Shown piece by piece: positions 13,301 to 21,970 of a stretch of DNA of 64,000 nt. Below the pieces are notes generated by a model that did not search any database, was not told where the DNA came from, and saw only the letters and a list, made by a program, of their open reading frames with translations. Each line of letters begins with the position of its first letter. Position 1 is the first letter of the stretch. The stretch spans positions 62,001 to 126,000 of the forward strand of contig DATKPY010000003.1 in the NCBI GenBank assembly GCA_035523875.1. Reading direction: 5' to 3'. The stretch is from JASHUC01 sp035523875 (GTDB lineage: Bacteria > Pseudomonadota > Gammaproteobacteria > Steroidobacterales > Steroidobacteraceae). The translations under genes and the position numbers were made by a program.

Positions 13301-14407
13301 ATGTCCGCACCTCAACCGTCGACCGCACGCCGGCGTCCCGCAAAGAGGCCGCTGCCGATCATCATCGCCCATCGCGGCGCGAGCGGCTACGCGCCCGAGC
13401 ACACCCTGCTCGCTTACTTCATCGCGATCGAGCAGGGCGCGGAGTTCATCGAGCCCGATCTGGTCGCAACCCGCGACGGCGTGCTGGTCGCGCGCCACGA
13501 GAATGAGATCGGCGCGACGACCGATGTGGCGCAGCGCGCCGAGTTCGCAAACCGCAGAGCGCGCAAGATCATCGACGGCGTCGCTCGCGAAGGCTGGTTC
13601 ACCGAGGACTTCACCCTCGCCGAGGTGAAGCGGCTGCGCGCGCGCGAGCGCATCGGGGAGCTGCGCCCGGCCAATGCGCGTTTCGACGGGCAGCTCGAGA
13701 TCGCGACGCTCGATGAGATTCTCGGGCTGGTGCGCGCGCTCGAGCGCGCGCGGGAAGCCGCCGCGCACGCGCGCGGCATCGCCCCGCCGGCGCCGATCGG
13801 TGTGTATCCGGAGACGAAGCATCCGACCTACTTCGCCGAGCAGGGTCTCGCGCTCGAGGGGCCGCTGCTCGAGGCGCTGCGGCGGCACGGATACCAAGGA
13901 CGGGACGCGCCGATCTTCATTCAATCGTTCGAGATGGGGAACCTGCGGGCGCTGCGCGAGCGCACGCAGCTGCCGCTCGTGCAACTCATCGAGCGCGACG
14001 GTGCGCCGTACGATCTTCTGGCGCGCGGCGATGCGCGCCGCTACGCGCAGCTCATCGAGCCCGCCGGTCTCGATGAGATCGCGCGTTACGCGGATGCGGT
14101 TGGAGTGGAAAAAACGCTCGTGGTGCCGCGCACCGAGGACGGCGCGCTCGCCGCCCCGAGTTCGCTCGTCAACGCCGCACACGCGGCGGGGCTCGCCGTC
14201 CACGCCTGGACGTTTCGCGCGGAGAACGCCTTCCTCCCGGTACCGCTGCGCTCGGGGAGTGAACCGGGGGCGCTCGGGGACCTGAGCGGGGAGATTGCCG
14301 CATACCTCGCGGCCGGGGTCGATGGGCTGTTCGCCGATCAGCCGTTCGCGGCGGTGCGCGCGCGCGATGCGTTCATCGCCGCACACGGCGCCTGCGCGCC
14401 GCGGTGA
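13301..14407 (+). CDS. glpQ: Glycerophosphodiester phosphodiesterase
   Basis: 368 residues from ATG 13301. The GDPD signature IIAHRGASGYAPEHT comes at once after a short basic tail, with EPDLVATRDGVLVARHE supplying metal and catalytic residues, and YPETKHP further on. It hydrolyses glycerophosphodiesters from phospholipid turnover to sn-glycerol-3-phosphate and an alcohol. The length fits the GlpQ subfamily, but no clear signal peptide is visible, so cytoplasmic (UgpQ-like) activity is possible. No Glp transport genes are nearby. It ends three bases before the convergent GGDEF-EAL gene. Confidence 0.9.
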   Translation: MSAPQPSTARRRPAKRPLPIIIAHRGASGYAPEHTLLAYFIAIEQGAEFIEPDLVATRDGVLVARHENEIGATTDVAQRAEFANRRARKIIDGVAREGWFTEDFTLAEVKRLRARERIGELRPANARFDGQLEIATLDEILGLVRALERAREAAAHARGIAPPAPIGVYPETKHPTYFAEQGLALEGPLLEALRRHGYQGRDAPIFIQSFEMGNLRALRERTQLPLVQLIERDGAPYDLLARGDARRYAQLIEPAGLDEIARYADAVGVEKTLVVPRTEDGALAAPSSLVNAAHAAGLAVHAWTFRAENAFLPVPLRSGSEPGALGDLSGEIAAYLAAGVDGLFADQPFAAVRARDAFIAAHGACAPR

Positions 14408-14410
14408 CGC

Positions 14411-17005
14411 TCAGCGCGGCCGGGTGCGCCGCGGCGTCGCAAACACCAGCGCCCGGTCATCGGGGCTTTCATACGTGATCACCTCGGATGCGGCGTTGAG
14501 CAGCTCGCCTGCGCGCTCGACGGCCGCCTGCGCCGCCTTCGGCGCCGCATTCGGCTCCACGGCGTGCGAGAGCAGAAAGCCCTGAACGCTCACCGGTCCG
14601 CAGCGGCTCAGGAGCTCGAGCTGCGCGGCGCGCTCGACGCCCTCCGCAACCACCTGCAGTCCCAGTCCGTGGCACAACGCGATGACGGAGCGCGCGATGG
14701 CCAACGATCTGGGGCTCGCGTCGATCGCCTCGACGAGCATCCGGTCGAGCTTCACGCGCGAGATCGGCAGTTGCTCGAGCGAAGTGAGCGAGGAGTAGCC
14801 GATACCGAAGTCATCGAGTGCGATCTCGACGCCCAGACGGCGCAGGCGCTTCAGTGCATCGATCGTCGCGGGACCGGTCTGCAGGACCGTCTCGGTGAGC
14901 TCGAGCTCGAGCGCGCTCGCGGGCAGCCCGGTGACGCGCAACGCCTCGCTCACGTGATCGACGAAGTCGCTTTCGAAGAACTGGGGAGCCGAGACGTTGA
15001 TCGCGACGGTCGCGCGGTGCCAGCCGCTTGCGCGCCACGCGGTCACCGCCGCCGTCGCTTCGCGCAGCACCCACGCCGTGAGCTCGCGCATGAGGCCGGC
15101 CTTCTCCGCCACATGGATGAACTCCGAGGCCGTCGCGACCCGACCGTCGGGCTTGCGCCAGCGCAGCAGCGCCTCGACGCCGCTCGGCTCGAGGCTATGG
15201 AGCGCCACCTGCGGCTGGTACATGAGCAATAGCTCGCCCGCATCCATTGCGCGGCGCAGCGACTGCTCGAGCCGGAAGTGATGCGCCGCCGCATCGGAGA
15301 GCTCGGGGCTGTAGAGCGCGAAGCGATTGCGGCCCAGGTCCTTCGCCCGAAACAACGCCACATCCGCGGCGCGTAGCAGCGCATCCGCGTCGCGCGCGTG
15401 GTCCGGATAAAGGCTCGCCCCGACGCTCGCGCTCGTCACGATGACGCGGCTGTCAACCACGAGCGGACGCTGCAAGGCCTCGAGGAGCGTCGCCGCACGG
15501 GCGGCCACCGCCTCCTCCGAGACGGCATCCTCGATCAACACGGTGAACTCGTCTCCGCCGAGCCGCGCGATGAAGGCCTGCGCGCCGGCTGCGAGCTGCA
15601 GCCGCTCGCCGATTGCCTGCAGCACCCGATCGCCGAAGGTGTGTCCGAGCGTATCGTTGATCGATTTGAAGTTGTCCATGTCGACGAACAGGAGCGCGGC
15701 GCGTCGGCGCAGGCTGCTCGTGCGCGCAAGGGCGGCCGTGAGTTGCGTGGAGAGATGGCGCCGGTTGGGCAGCTGCGTGAGCGGATCGTGGTGTGCGAGA
15801 TGGTGCAGTTGCCGGGTACGCTCGGCCACGTGCTGCTCGAGCTCGGCCTGCTGGCTGCGCAGCGCCTGCTCGACGGTCGCGATCTGATCGGCCATGGCGT
15901 TGAAAGACTCGGCGAGCTCGTCGAGCTCGGCGAGTCCGGCGCGGCGCGCGCGGGCGTCGCGGTGCCCGAGCGCGAGCCGGCGCGTCGCGACGGTGAGCCG
16001 GCGCACCGGCAGAATGATGCGCACGGCGAGCAGCACCGAGACCAGCAGGACCACGGCCACGACCGCGATGCCGGTCGCGGCGAGCGTGCGCTGAACCGCG
16101 GCTGCGGCCCCGGCGGCGTGCTCCGCCGCGTTCGCGAGTGCTGCGCGCGCGGGCTCCTGAAGCGAAGTCTGTGCGGCGGCGAGGAGCGCTGCGCCTTCCT
16201 CGAGATACTCGCGACGCGCCTGCGCGTCCGAGGCGTCGAAGCGGTCGATCTCGCGGCGCAGGTGCGCCGCCTCCTGGAAATCATCGGTGACGAGCTCGAG
16301 CCATGCTCGGCCCGGCGAGCGCGCGAGCTCGTCGTGATTGGAATCGAGGAGCGCGAGAAACCGGTCCTCGGCCGGGGCGGCCGCCGCCGCATCGCCCGCC
16401 GAGCGCACAGCGTTGATTGCGGCATCGAGGTCCGCGAGCGAGCGCCGCGCGATGATCTGGTTGCCTCCGACGTCGAGTCCCTGTCCACCGGCCGAAGCGA
16501 TGCGGTGCGCGACGCCGCTCAGCAGCGCGTGCCGGCGAGCATCCCACTCGCGCCGCTCGCCAGCGTGATTGGTGAGGAGGCGTCCATCCTCGAGGTGCCG
16601 CGTAATCCGCGCCCGCAGCGCGTCCTGCTCGACTCCCTCGGAGAGAGACCCCGGCGTCGCGAAGTACCCCGAGACGGCTCCCGCAAGCTCCAGTTGCGCC
16701 TCGGTGAGCGAATGCGTGGGCAGCGGCCGGTCCGATTCGAGGTCTTCAGCCACCGCGCGGTCATACGCTTCGAGCTTCTCGATGATGCTGCTGGCGCGTC
16801 GTGCGAGCGGCTCGTAGCGCGCCTGGATGCTCTCCACGGCCTCCACGGCTGCGTGCGTGGTGTGGTGCGCGAGGGTCTGCCCGGTGAGCATGACCGCAAC
16901 CACTGCAGCCAAGCCGAGCGCGAGGTGTCCGCCCACGCCGAAGCCGCGCCGGGCGGTGCCGAGCAGAGGCCGAGGGGCGAGCGTACCGGTGAGTCCTAGA
17001 TCCAT
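14411..17005 (-). CDS. Membrane GGDEF-EAL cyclic-di-GMP protein
   Basis: 864 residues from ATG 17005, with a GGGGAG ~14 bases upstream. Transmembrane helices (~27-43 and ~308-332) flank a ~260-residue helical periplasmic sensor. A HAMP domain (~330-385) and coiled coil come next, then a diguanylate cyclase domain with intact GGDEF (483-487) and a phosphodiesterase domain with intact EAL (611-613) and DDFGIGYSSL. Both activities therefore look possible. I see no RxxD inhibitory site five residues before GGDEF, so product inhibition may be absent. The ligand of the sensor is unknown. It stands alone, divergent from the small Cys protein gene. Confidence 0.93.
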   Translation of the reverse strand: MDLGLTGTLAPRPLLGTARRGFGVGGHLALGLAAVVAVMLTGQTLAHHTTHAAVEAVESIQARYEPLARRASSIIEKLEAYDRAVAEDLESDRPLPTHSLTEAQLELAGAVSGYFATPGSLSEGVEQDALRARITRHLEDGRLLTNHAGERREWDARRHALLSGVAHRIASAGGQGLDVGGNQIIARRSLADLDAAINAVRSAGDAAAAAPAEDRFLALLDSNHDELARSPGRAWLELVTDDFQEAAHLRREIDRFDASDAQARREYLEEGAALLAAAQTSLQEPARAALANAAEHAAGAAAAVQRTLAATGIAVVAVVLLVSVLLAVRIILPVRRLTVATRRLALGHRDARARRAGLAELDELAESFNAMADQIATVEQALRSQQAELEQHVAERTRQLHHLAHHDPLTQLPNRRHLSTQLTAALARTSSLRRRAALLFVDMDNFKSINDTLGHTFGDRVLQAIGERLQLAAGAQAFIARLGGDEFTVLIEDAVSEEAVAARAATLLEALQRPLVVDSRVIVTSASVGASLYPDHARDADALLRAADVALFRAKDLGRNRFALYSPELSDAAAHHFRLEQSLRRAMDAGELLLMYQPQVALHSLEPSGVEALLRWRKPDGRVATASEFIHVAEKAGLMRELTAWVLREATAAVTAWRASGWHRATVAINVSAPQFFESDFVDHVSEALRVTGLPASALELELTETVLQTGPATIDALKRLRRLGVEIALDDFGIGYSSLTSLEQLPISRVKLDRMLVEAIDASPRSLAIARSVIALCHGLGLQVVAEGVERAAQLELLSRCGPVSVQGFLLSHAVEPNAAPKAAQAAVERAGELLNAASEVITYESPDDRALVFATPRRTRPR

Positions 17006-17170
17006 TTGCGCCAGGGCTCCCCGGCATGCAACATAAGCTCGAGCATGTAGGATAACGTGAAGCTGGCGCGCCGAGCCTGCGCCGTGACGAGTGCGGTGGT
17101 CAACGCACGGCGTCCCAGAACAGCGGGACCCGCGTGTGCGCCGTGCGCCATCGAGGCGGACAAGTTGCCT

Positions 17171-17176
17171 TATAAT
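17171..17176 (+). promoter_or_regulatory. Perfect TATAAT -10, probably leaderless transcript
   Basis: A consensus TATAAT ends seven bases before ATG 17184, so the transcript would begin at about the A of the start codon. There is no Shine-Dalgarno sequence, and no clear -35 at 16-18 bases. A consensus box is unusual in such GC-rich DNA. Confidence 0.6.
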
Positions 17177-17183
17177 TTGGACC

Positions 17184-17483
17184 ATGACAGAGCTCGCTGA
17201 CAGCTTCGATTCGGCGTTCGCCAAGGCGGTCGATCTCGGCAATCGCCTTGCCGACAAGGACAAGGACGCCGATCTGTGGGACATCGCGGATGGACTGCTC
17301 GCGGGAGCGATCCAGTACTGGCTCTATTCGCGCCAGCCGTGCGGCGATCCTCGCTGTCAGGACTGCATGCCGATCAGCACTTCCGAGGGCCGCATGGCCG
17401 AGCTCAAGCGCCTGGTCGACCAGTTGGCCGCGGAGAGCGAGTACTTCCATACCCCAACCGACGCCAACGCCGGGCGAGCTTGA
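17184..17483 (+). CDS. Small cysteine-containing protein of unknown function
   Basis: 99 residues, acidic and helical at the N terminus, with a C-x4-C-x2-C group (C53, C58, C61) in a QPCGDPRCQDC segment and a WDIADGLLAGAIQYWLY stretch before it. The Cys group could bind a metal or an Fe-S cluster, or be redox active. I do not recognise the family. It begins just after a TATAAT box and overlaps the start of the ferredoxin-NADP reductase gene by four bases (TTGA), so the two are translationally coupled. A redox partnership with that flavoenzyme is an inference from coupling alone. Confidence 0.75.
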   Translation: MTELADSFDSAFAKAVDLGNRLADKDKDADLWDIADGLLAGAIQYWLYSRQPCGDPRCQDCMPISTSEGRMAELKRLVDQLAAESEYFHTPTDANAGRA

Positions 17484-18532
17484 ATACCGCAGTCTCGCAA
17501 AGCGCCCCAATACAGGCGGAAGTTCTCATCATCGGAGCCGGCCCCTGCGGGCTGTTCCAGGTCTTCGAGCTGGGCCTGCTCGGATTATCCGCCCACATCG
17601 TCGACTCGCTTCCGCGCCCGGGCGGCCAATGCGCGGAGCTCTATCCCGACAAGCCGATCTACGATATTCCGGCGCTCGCGGTGTGCGGAGCTCAGGAGCT
17701 GATCGATCGGCTGCTCGAGCAGATCAAGCCCTTCAACGCGCCGTTTCACCTCGGTCAGGAAGTGTGCGAGCTCGCGCGCCGCGACAATGGCCGCTTTCAC
17801 GTGCGCACTTCCGCGGGCACGATCTTCGATGCGGGGGCGGTCGTGATCGCCGCCGGGCTCGGCTCGTTTCAGCCGCGCCGCATCGGCATCGAGGGCAGCG
17901 AGGCATTCGAGGGCGCGTCGATTCACTATCGCGTGCGCAACGCAAGCGAGCTCCACGGCAAGCGCCTGGTCGTCTTCGGCGGCGGCGATTCGGCGCTCGA
18001 CTGGACGCTCGAGCTCGCCCCGCGCGCAGCGAGTCTCACCCTGGTGCATCGGCGCGGCGAGTTCCGCGCCGCACCGGCTTCCGTCGCGAAGATGCGCGAG
18101 CTCGTAGCGGGCGGACGGATGCGCCACATCGAGGGGCTCGCTCAGTCGCTGATCGCGCCGGACGGCACGTTGCAGGGTGTGCGGGTGAAGGCGGCCGACG
18201 GGACCGTGCACGCGCTCGAGGCGGACCGGCTGCTCGTCTTCTTCGGCCTGCACCCGAAGCTCGGCCCGATCGCCGAGTGGGGCATCGAGCTCGAGCGCAA
18301 GGCGCTCAAGGTGGATACGGAGAGATTCGCGACCAGCGTGCCGGGGATCTTCGCAGTGGGGGACATCAACACCTACCCGGGGAAGAAAAAGCTGATCCTC
18401 TCCGGATTCCATGAGGCGGCGCTCGCGGCCTTTGCCATCCAGCATCATCTGTATCCGCAGAAGAAGCAGTTCCTGCAGTACACGACCACGAGCCCGGTGA
18501 TGCACAAGCGGCTCGGCGTGCCGGACACCTAG
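17480..18532 (+). CDS. Ferredoxin/flavodoxin-NADP reductase, thioredoxin-reductase-like type
   Basis: 350 residues if it starts at TTG 17480, overlapping the previous stop; the first residues (NTAVSQSAPIQAEVLIIGAGPCG) lead straight into the FAD-binding GxGxxG. An NADPH-binding VFGGGDSALDW motif lies mid-protein and a TTSPVMHKRLGV tail closes it. The CxxC of thioredoxin reductases is absent, as in the YumC-type ferredoxin-NADP reductases. It should pass electrons between NADPH and a ferredoxin or flavodoxin. A [2Fe-2S] ferredoxin is encoded at 58325, but no link is shown. No ATG is close to the conserved N terminus, so TTG is the best choice. Confidence 0.88.
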   Translation: MNTAVSQSAPIQAEVLIIGAGPCGLFQVFELGLLGLSAHIVDSLPRPGGQCAELYPDKPIYDIPALAVCGAQELIDRLLEQIKPFNAPFHLGQEVCELARRDNGRFHVRTSAGTIFDAGAVVIAAGLGSFQPRRIGIEGSEAFEGASIHYRVRNASELHGKRLVVFGGGDSALDWTLELAPRAASLTLVHRRGEFRAAPASVAKMRELVAGGRMRHIEGLAQSLIAPDGTLQGVRVKAADGTVHALEADRLLVFFGLHPKLGPIAEWGIELERKALKVDTERFATSVPGIFAVGDINTYPGKKKLILSGFHEAALAAFAIQHHLYPQKKQFLQYTTTSPVMHKRLGVPDT

Positions 18533-18597
18533 TCACCCGTCGCGCGGTGCGTGTCGGGGCAGGCTCGCGCCACCGACGCTCGCCTGCGGAGGCCCCG

Positions 18598-19074
18598 ATG
18601 AGCGCCAATCGTCTCTCCCGTGCCCTCGTCCTCTGCGCCGCTGGCGCGATCCTCGCCGCGCTCGCGCCGGTGCACGCCGCCGGGCGGCTGTGCAAGCTCG
18701 AGATCTCCGCGAACGATCTCATGCGCTACGACAGGAAGGAGCTCCATGCGGCGGCGGATTGCACGGTGATTCAGGTGAAGCTCACCCACACCGGCAAGCT
18801 TCCCGCCTCCGCAATGGGGCACAACTGGGTACTGGTCGAGAGCAAGGATCTCGAGGGCGTTGCGAACGCGGGGGCGGCGGCGGGCTTCACGGAGAACTAT
18901 CTCGCGCCCGGCGACCCGCGCATCATCGCGGCGACGCGCCTGATCGGCGGTGGGCAGTCGACCACGGTCACCTTCCCCGCCTCGCGACTGAAGTTGGGGC
19001 GCTCGTACATGTACCTCTGTACCGCTCCGGGACACAATGCGCTCATGCGCGGGATCTTTCACTACGGCGGTTGA
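18598..19074 (+). CDS. azu: Azurin, periplasmic blue copper protein
   Basis: 158 residues with a signal peptide (~1-28, ending VHAAG) and a mature cupredoxin of about 129 residues. The four copper ligands are visible: H75 (MGHNW), then C141, H146 and M150 in CTAPGHNALM. The disulfide pair is C32/C55. GGAGG lies ~6 bases before the ATG. Azurin carries single electrons in the periplasm, for example among cytochromes c. It is 65 bases after the reductase gene and 6 bases before tesB, so it may be co-transcribed with the latter. A secure call. Confidence 0.97.
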   Translation: MSANRLSRALVLCAAGAILAALAPVHAAGRLCKLEISANDLMRYDRKELHAAADCTVIQVKLTHTGKLPASAMGHNWVLVESKDLEGVANAGAAAGFTENYLAPGDPRIIAATRLIGGGQSTTVTFPASRLKLGRSYMYLCTAPGHNALMRGIFHYGG

Positions 19075-19080
19075 GCGGCG

Positions 19081-19959
19081 ATGGACCAGCGCATTGCGGA
19101 TCTGATCGGTCTGCTCGAACTCGAGCCGCTCGAGGTGAATCTCTTTCGCGGTGCGAGCCGCGACATCGGCAGCCCCCAGGTGTTCGGCGGTCAGGTGCTC
19201 GGACAGGCGCTCATGGCCGCCTCGCGCACGGTCGAGCGGCGCATCGTCCATTCGCTGCACGCCTATTTCCTGCGCCGGGGCGACTTCGATGCGCCGATCG
19301 TCTACCACGTCGACCGCAGCCGCGACGGCCACAGCTTCTCGAACCGTCGCGTGGTCGCGATCCAGCACGGCGAGCAGATCTTCAACATGACGGCGTCCTT
19401 TCAGATCGAGGAGTCGGGCCTCGAGCATCAGTTCACGATGCCGGCCGTGCCGCCCCCGGAGTCGCTCGCCGACAGCTCGCGGGTACCCGCCGAGCTCCTC
19501 GCCCGGCTCCCCGAGCGCGTGCGGCGGCTGCTCGAGACGCCGCGCCCGTTCGAGTTTCGCAGCGTGCAGCAGATCGATCACTTCAAGCCGGCGACGGCGG
19601 CGCCGGCACGCGAGATCTGGTTTCGCGCGGTGAGCGCCGTGCCGGACGATCAGACCTTGCAGCGCTGTCTGCTCGCGTACGTCTCGGACTTCTACCTGCT
19701 CGAGACGGCGACGCTCCCGCACGGCATCTCCTCGCTGAGCGGCCGAGCGATCGTCGCGAGCATCGATCATGCGATGTGGTTCCACCGTCCGCTGCGCATC
19801 GACGACTGGCTGCTCTACGCGGTGGAGAGCCCGAGCGCCTCGGGGTCGCGCGGTTTCGCGCGCGCGAGCGTGTTCGCGCGCGACGGCCGGCTGGTCGCAA
19901 GCACGGCGCAGGAGGGACTCGTACGGCTCGTCGCACGGGGAGCGGACGACGCACGCTAG
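19081..19959 (+). CDS. tesB: Acyl-CoA thioesterase II
   Basis: 292 residues, cytoplasmic double-hotdog enzyme. N-terminal RDIGSPQVFGGQVLGQAL and C-terminal motifs match TesB: SDFYLLET supplies the catalytic Asp, ASIDHAMWFHRP the Ser/Thr position (Ser here where E. coli has Thr), and STAQEGLVR the Gln. It hydrolyses medium and long acyl-CoAs to free acids plus CoA. It starts six bases after azurin, an odd functional pairing. Confidence 0.95.
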   Translation: MDQRIADLIGLLELEPLEVNLFRGASRDIGSPQVFGGQVLGQALMAASRTVERRIVHSLHAYFLRRGDFDAPIVYHVDRSRDGHSFSNRRVVAIQHGEQIFNMTASFQIEESGLEHQFTMPAVPPPESLADSSRVPAELLARLPERVRRLLETPRPFEFRSVQQIDHFKPATAAPAREIWFRAVSAVPDDQTLQRCLLAYVSDFYLLETATLPHGISSLSGRAIVASIDHAMWFHRPLRIDDWLLYAVESPSASGSRGFARASVFARDGRLVASTAQEGLVRLVARGADDAR

Positions 19960-19966
19960 CCACAGG

Positions 19967-20995
19967 GTGAGCGCTCGAGTCTTGCGGGCACGCTCTCTGT
20001 GGTTAGCGTGCGTCGTGGTCGCGGTGTGGGTTGGACTGCCCGCGCGCGGCTGGGGACAGGTGCCTGCAGGAGATGATGAGCAGCCGCCGGTCGCCGCGCT
20101 CGAGCAGAGCTGGGTGGGCGTCTACGACGATCTCGAGCAGGTGATCTTCGACGAGCGCGGCCTCTCGCCGCTCGCCTCCGACGACAATCGACGCATCCGC
20201 ACGATCGTGGCGCCCGTCGCGCTGCCGTGGCTCGGCAAGAACGTGCTCTACCTGGAGGAGTTTCCGCAGGGCGATCCCGACGATCCGCGCCGGGAAGTGC
20301 TTCTGTGGCTCGCGCCGGAGAGCCCGGCGCACCCGCGCACCGTGCGGGTGCGGCAGCTCACGTTCCGCGAGCCCGCGCGCTGGAGCCGCCTCTACGAGGA
20401 TACCGAGTTGCAGAAACGGTTGAGCATGCGCGATTTGGCCTCGATGCCGGCCTGCGACTTGCTGCTCACGCAGGAGGGCGAGCAGTGGTCGGGCGGCACG
20501 GTCGGGCGCGGCTGCGTCGAGTCGCTCAGGCGTCGCCAGTACTATGTCGATTACCGATTGCTGGTGGGCAACGGGCTCAACTGGTACCGCAAGCGCCTGC
20601 GGCGCGTGGACGACAACGAGCTCATCCGCGAGACCGTCGCGTTCGACTGGTTCGAGCTGCATCAGGCGCGGCTCTACGCCTGCCGCGTGCGCTGGTCGCC
20701 GCCGGGGCGCGCCAACGGCGAGCGCACGCTTGCGGTGGTCGGCGTGCATGACCAAGGCGGGCGCTCGCGGTTTGTGACACCGGACGGAAGGAGCTTCCAG
20801 ATCGAGCTGCACAGCGGCGACTGGCCCTTCGATTCCAACCGCGATGCACTGATCCTCATCCTGAGGGAGCTCGGCGCCGGCGCGCCGCTCGTCTCGAGCT
20901 GGGCGGGACTCGATGCGCGCGAGATCAGCGCGTCATTCGGCGGCGTGAACGTGACCTGTGGGCCCTTCGCTCCGAGCGGCGGCGGGGTCTCCTAG
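19967..20995 (+). CDS. Secreted CpcT/CpeT-like (chromophore lyase family) protein
   Basis: 342 residues from GTG 19967, chosen because it places a signal-like hydrophobic segment (LWLACVVVAVWVGLPARG) at the N terminus; a TTG at 19982 is possible. The mature part (EQSWVGVYDDLEQ, VLYLEEF, LRRRQYYVDYRL) resembles the CpcT/CpeT fold, known in cyanobacteria as bilin lyases. A bilin role is unlikely here, as no phycobiliprotein gene is seen; similar proteins in proteobacteria are of unknown function. It lies seven bases after tesB. Its last 63 bases overlap the convergent hydrolase gene. Confidence 0.6.
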   Translation: MSARVLRARSLWLACVVVAVWVGLPARGWGQVPAGDDEQPPVAALEQSWVGVYDDLEQVIFDERGLSPLASDDNRRIRTIVAPVALPWLGKNVLYLEEFPQGDPDDPRREVLLWLAPESPAHPRTVRVRQLTFREPARWSRLYEDTELQKRLSMRDLASMPACDLLLTQEGEQWSGGTVGRGCVESLRRRQYYVDYRLLVGNGLNWYRKRLRRVDDNELIRETVAFDWFELHQARLYACRVRWSPPGRANGERTLAVVGVHDQGGRSRFVTPDGRSFQIELHSGDWPFDSNRDALILILRELGAGAPLVSSWAGLDAREISASFGGVNVTCGPFAPSGGGVS

Positions 20996-21970
20996 CCTCG
21001 CGCGGCGGGCGCCGCTGCCCGGCTCCGGCTCGCCCGCGAGCCATGCGATCTTTGCGAGCAGCATCGGGTTCAGACGCCGCGGATCCTCGAGCGTGAGGAA
21101 GGTGCCATCGCCCGGGAAGACCACCAGCGAGAAGTCCGGGACGACCCTGCGTACCCGGTTCACATCGGGCGGTGCCTGCAGATCGGAGTCCATCGCGACG
21201 ATCGGCACGTGGATCCGTGCGAGGAGCGGCGCGTAGTCGAGCGTGTTCAAGCTCTCGAGCGCTCCGATCGCAACCTGCGGCGGCACGCGCGCCATCTCCG
21301 CGGCGACCAAATGCACGAAGCGCGGATCGGCTCGGCGCGTGAACAGTTGCGGGACCAGGCGCTGCATGGCGCCGAAGTAGTCGGTGCGGAACGGTGCGAT
21401 CTGCTTCTCGAGTGCCTGCTTCGCAGGCGGCGGCAGCCCGATGCTGCGGAACGTGTCGATGCCGATGATACCGACCAGCCGCGCGCCGATGAGCGGCGCG
21501 GCCTCCAGGGCGACCGGGCCGCCCATCGAGTGACCGACCAGGATGATCCGCCGGTTCGGCAGCTCGCGCACGACGGCGGCGACATCCTGACCGAAGCGCG
21601 CCATCGACCAGTCAGTGCGATTGCGCCCCGAGCCGCCGTGTCCGGCGAGATTGAGGGTGACGGTCGTGTATTTCGCCGCGAGCGGCGCAATCTGCTCGCG
21701 CCAGAAGCCCGCATTGGCGGCCCAGCCATGGATGAGAACGATCGCAGGATCCCCGTGCCCGTAGACGCGGTACTCGATGTGCACCCCGTCCGCAGAGTCG
21801 GTGATGAGCGACGCTCCCGCCGGCGTGGCGGCCGCGGCGGCGGGTGAGCCCAGAGCCGCGCTCGCTGCCGGATTGGCCGATGGGGCCGGCGGCGCGGGCC
21901 GGTTCGCTCGACCGCAGGCGGCGAGTGCGAGGCACAGCGCGCAGGCGCCGATCGAGCGGACGGAGATCAT
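20933..21970 (-). CDS. Lipoprotein alpha/beta-hydrolase fold protein, catalytic His apparently lost
   Basis: 345 residues from ATG 21970. A lipobox LALAAC (Cys19) marks a lipoprotein; an Ala/Pro-rich linker follows. The alpha/beta-hydrolase core shows HGWAANAGFW, nucleophile GHSMGG (S148), and MDSD with an acidic residue. Where the catalytic His is usually seen (G-x-GH-x-x-x-x-E-x-P), the sequence is GDGTFLTLEDP, with Thr at about residue 290. It is translationally coupled (ATGA) to the FAD oxidase gene upstream. It may be an inactive or binding homologue, or use another His. The 3' end overlaps the CpcT-like gene by 63 bases. Confidence 0.85.
   Translation of the reverse strand: MISVRSIGACALCLALAACGRANRPAPPAPSANPAASAALGSPAAAAATPAGASLITDSADGVHIEYRVYGHGDPAIVLIHGWAANAGFWREQIAPLAAKYTTVTLNLAGHGGSGRNRTDWSMARFGQDVAAVVRELPNRRIILVGHSMGGPVALEAAPLIGARLVGIIGIDTFRSIGLPPPAKQALEKQIAPFRTDYFGAMQRLVPQLFTRRADPRFVHLVAAEMARVPPQVAIGALESLNTLDYAPLLARIHVPIVAMDSDLQAPPDVNRVRRVVPDFSLVVFPGDGTFLTLEDPRRLNPMLLAKIAWLAGEPEPGSGARRARLGDPAAARSEGPTGHVHAAE

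Noticed and set aside
9964..14407. Long frames antisense to treS and glgB
   Set aside because: No domains; they are explained by the high GC content over conserved genes.
19967..20995. Phycobilin lyase function
   Set aside because: No phycobiliprotein or bilin genes are visible; only the fold is supported.
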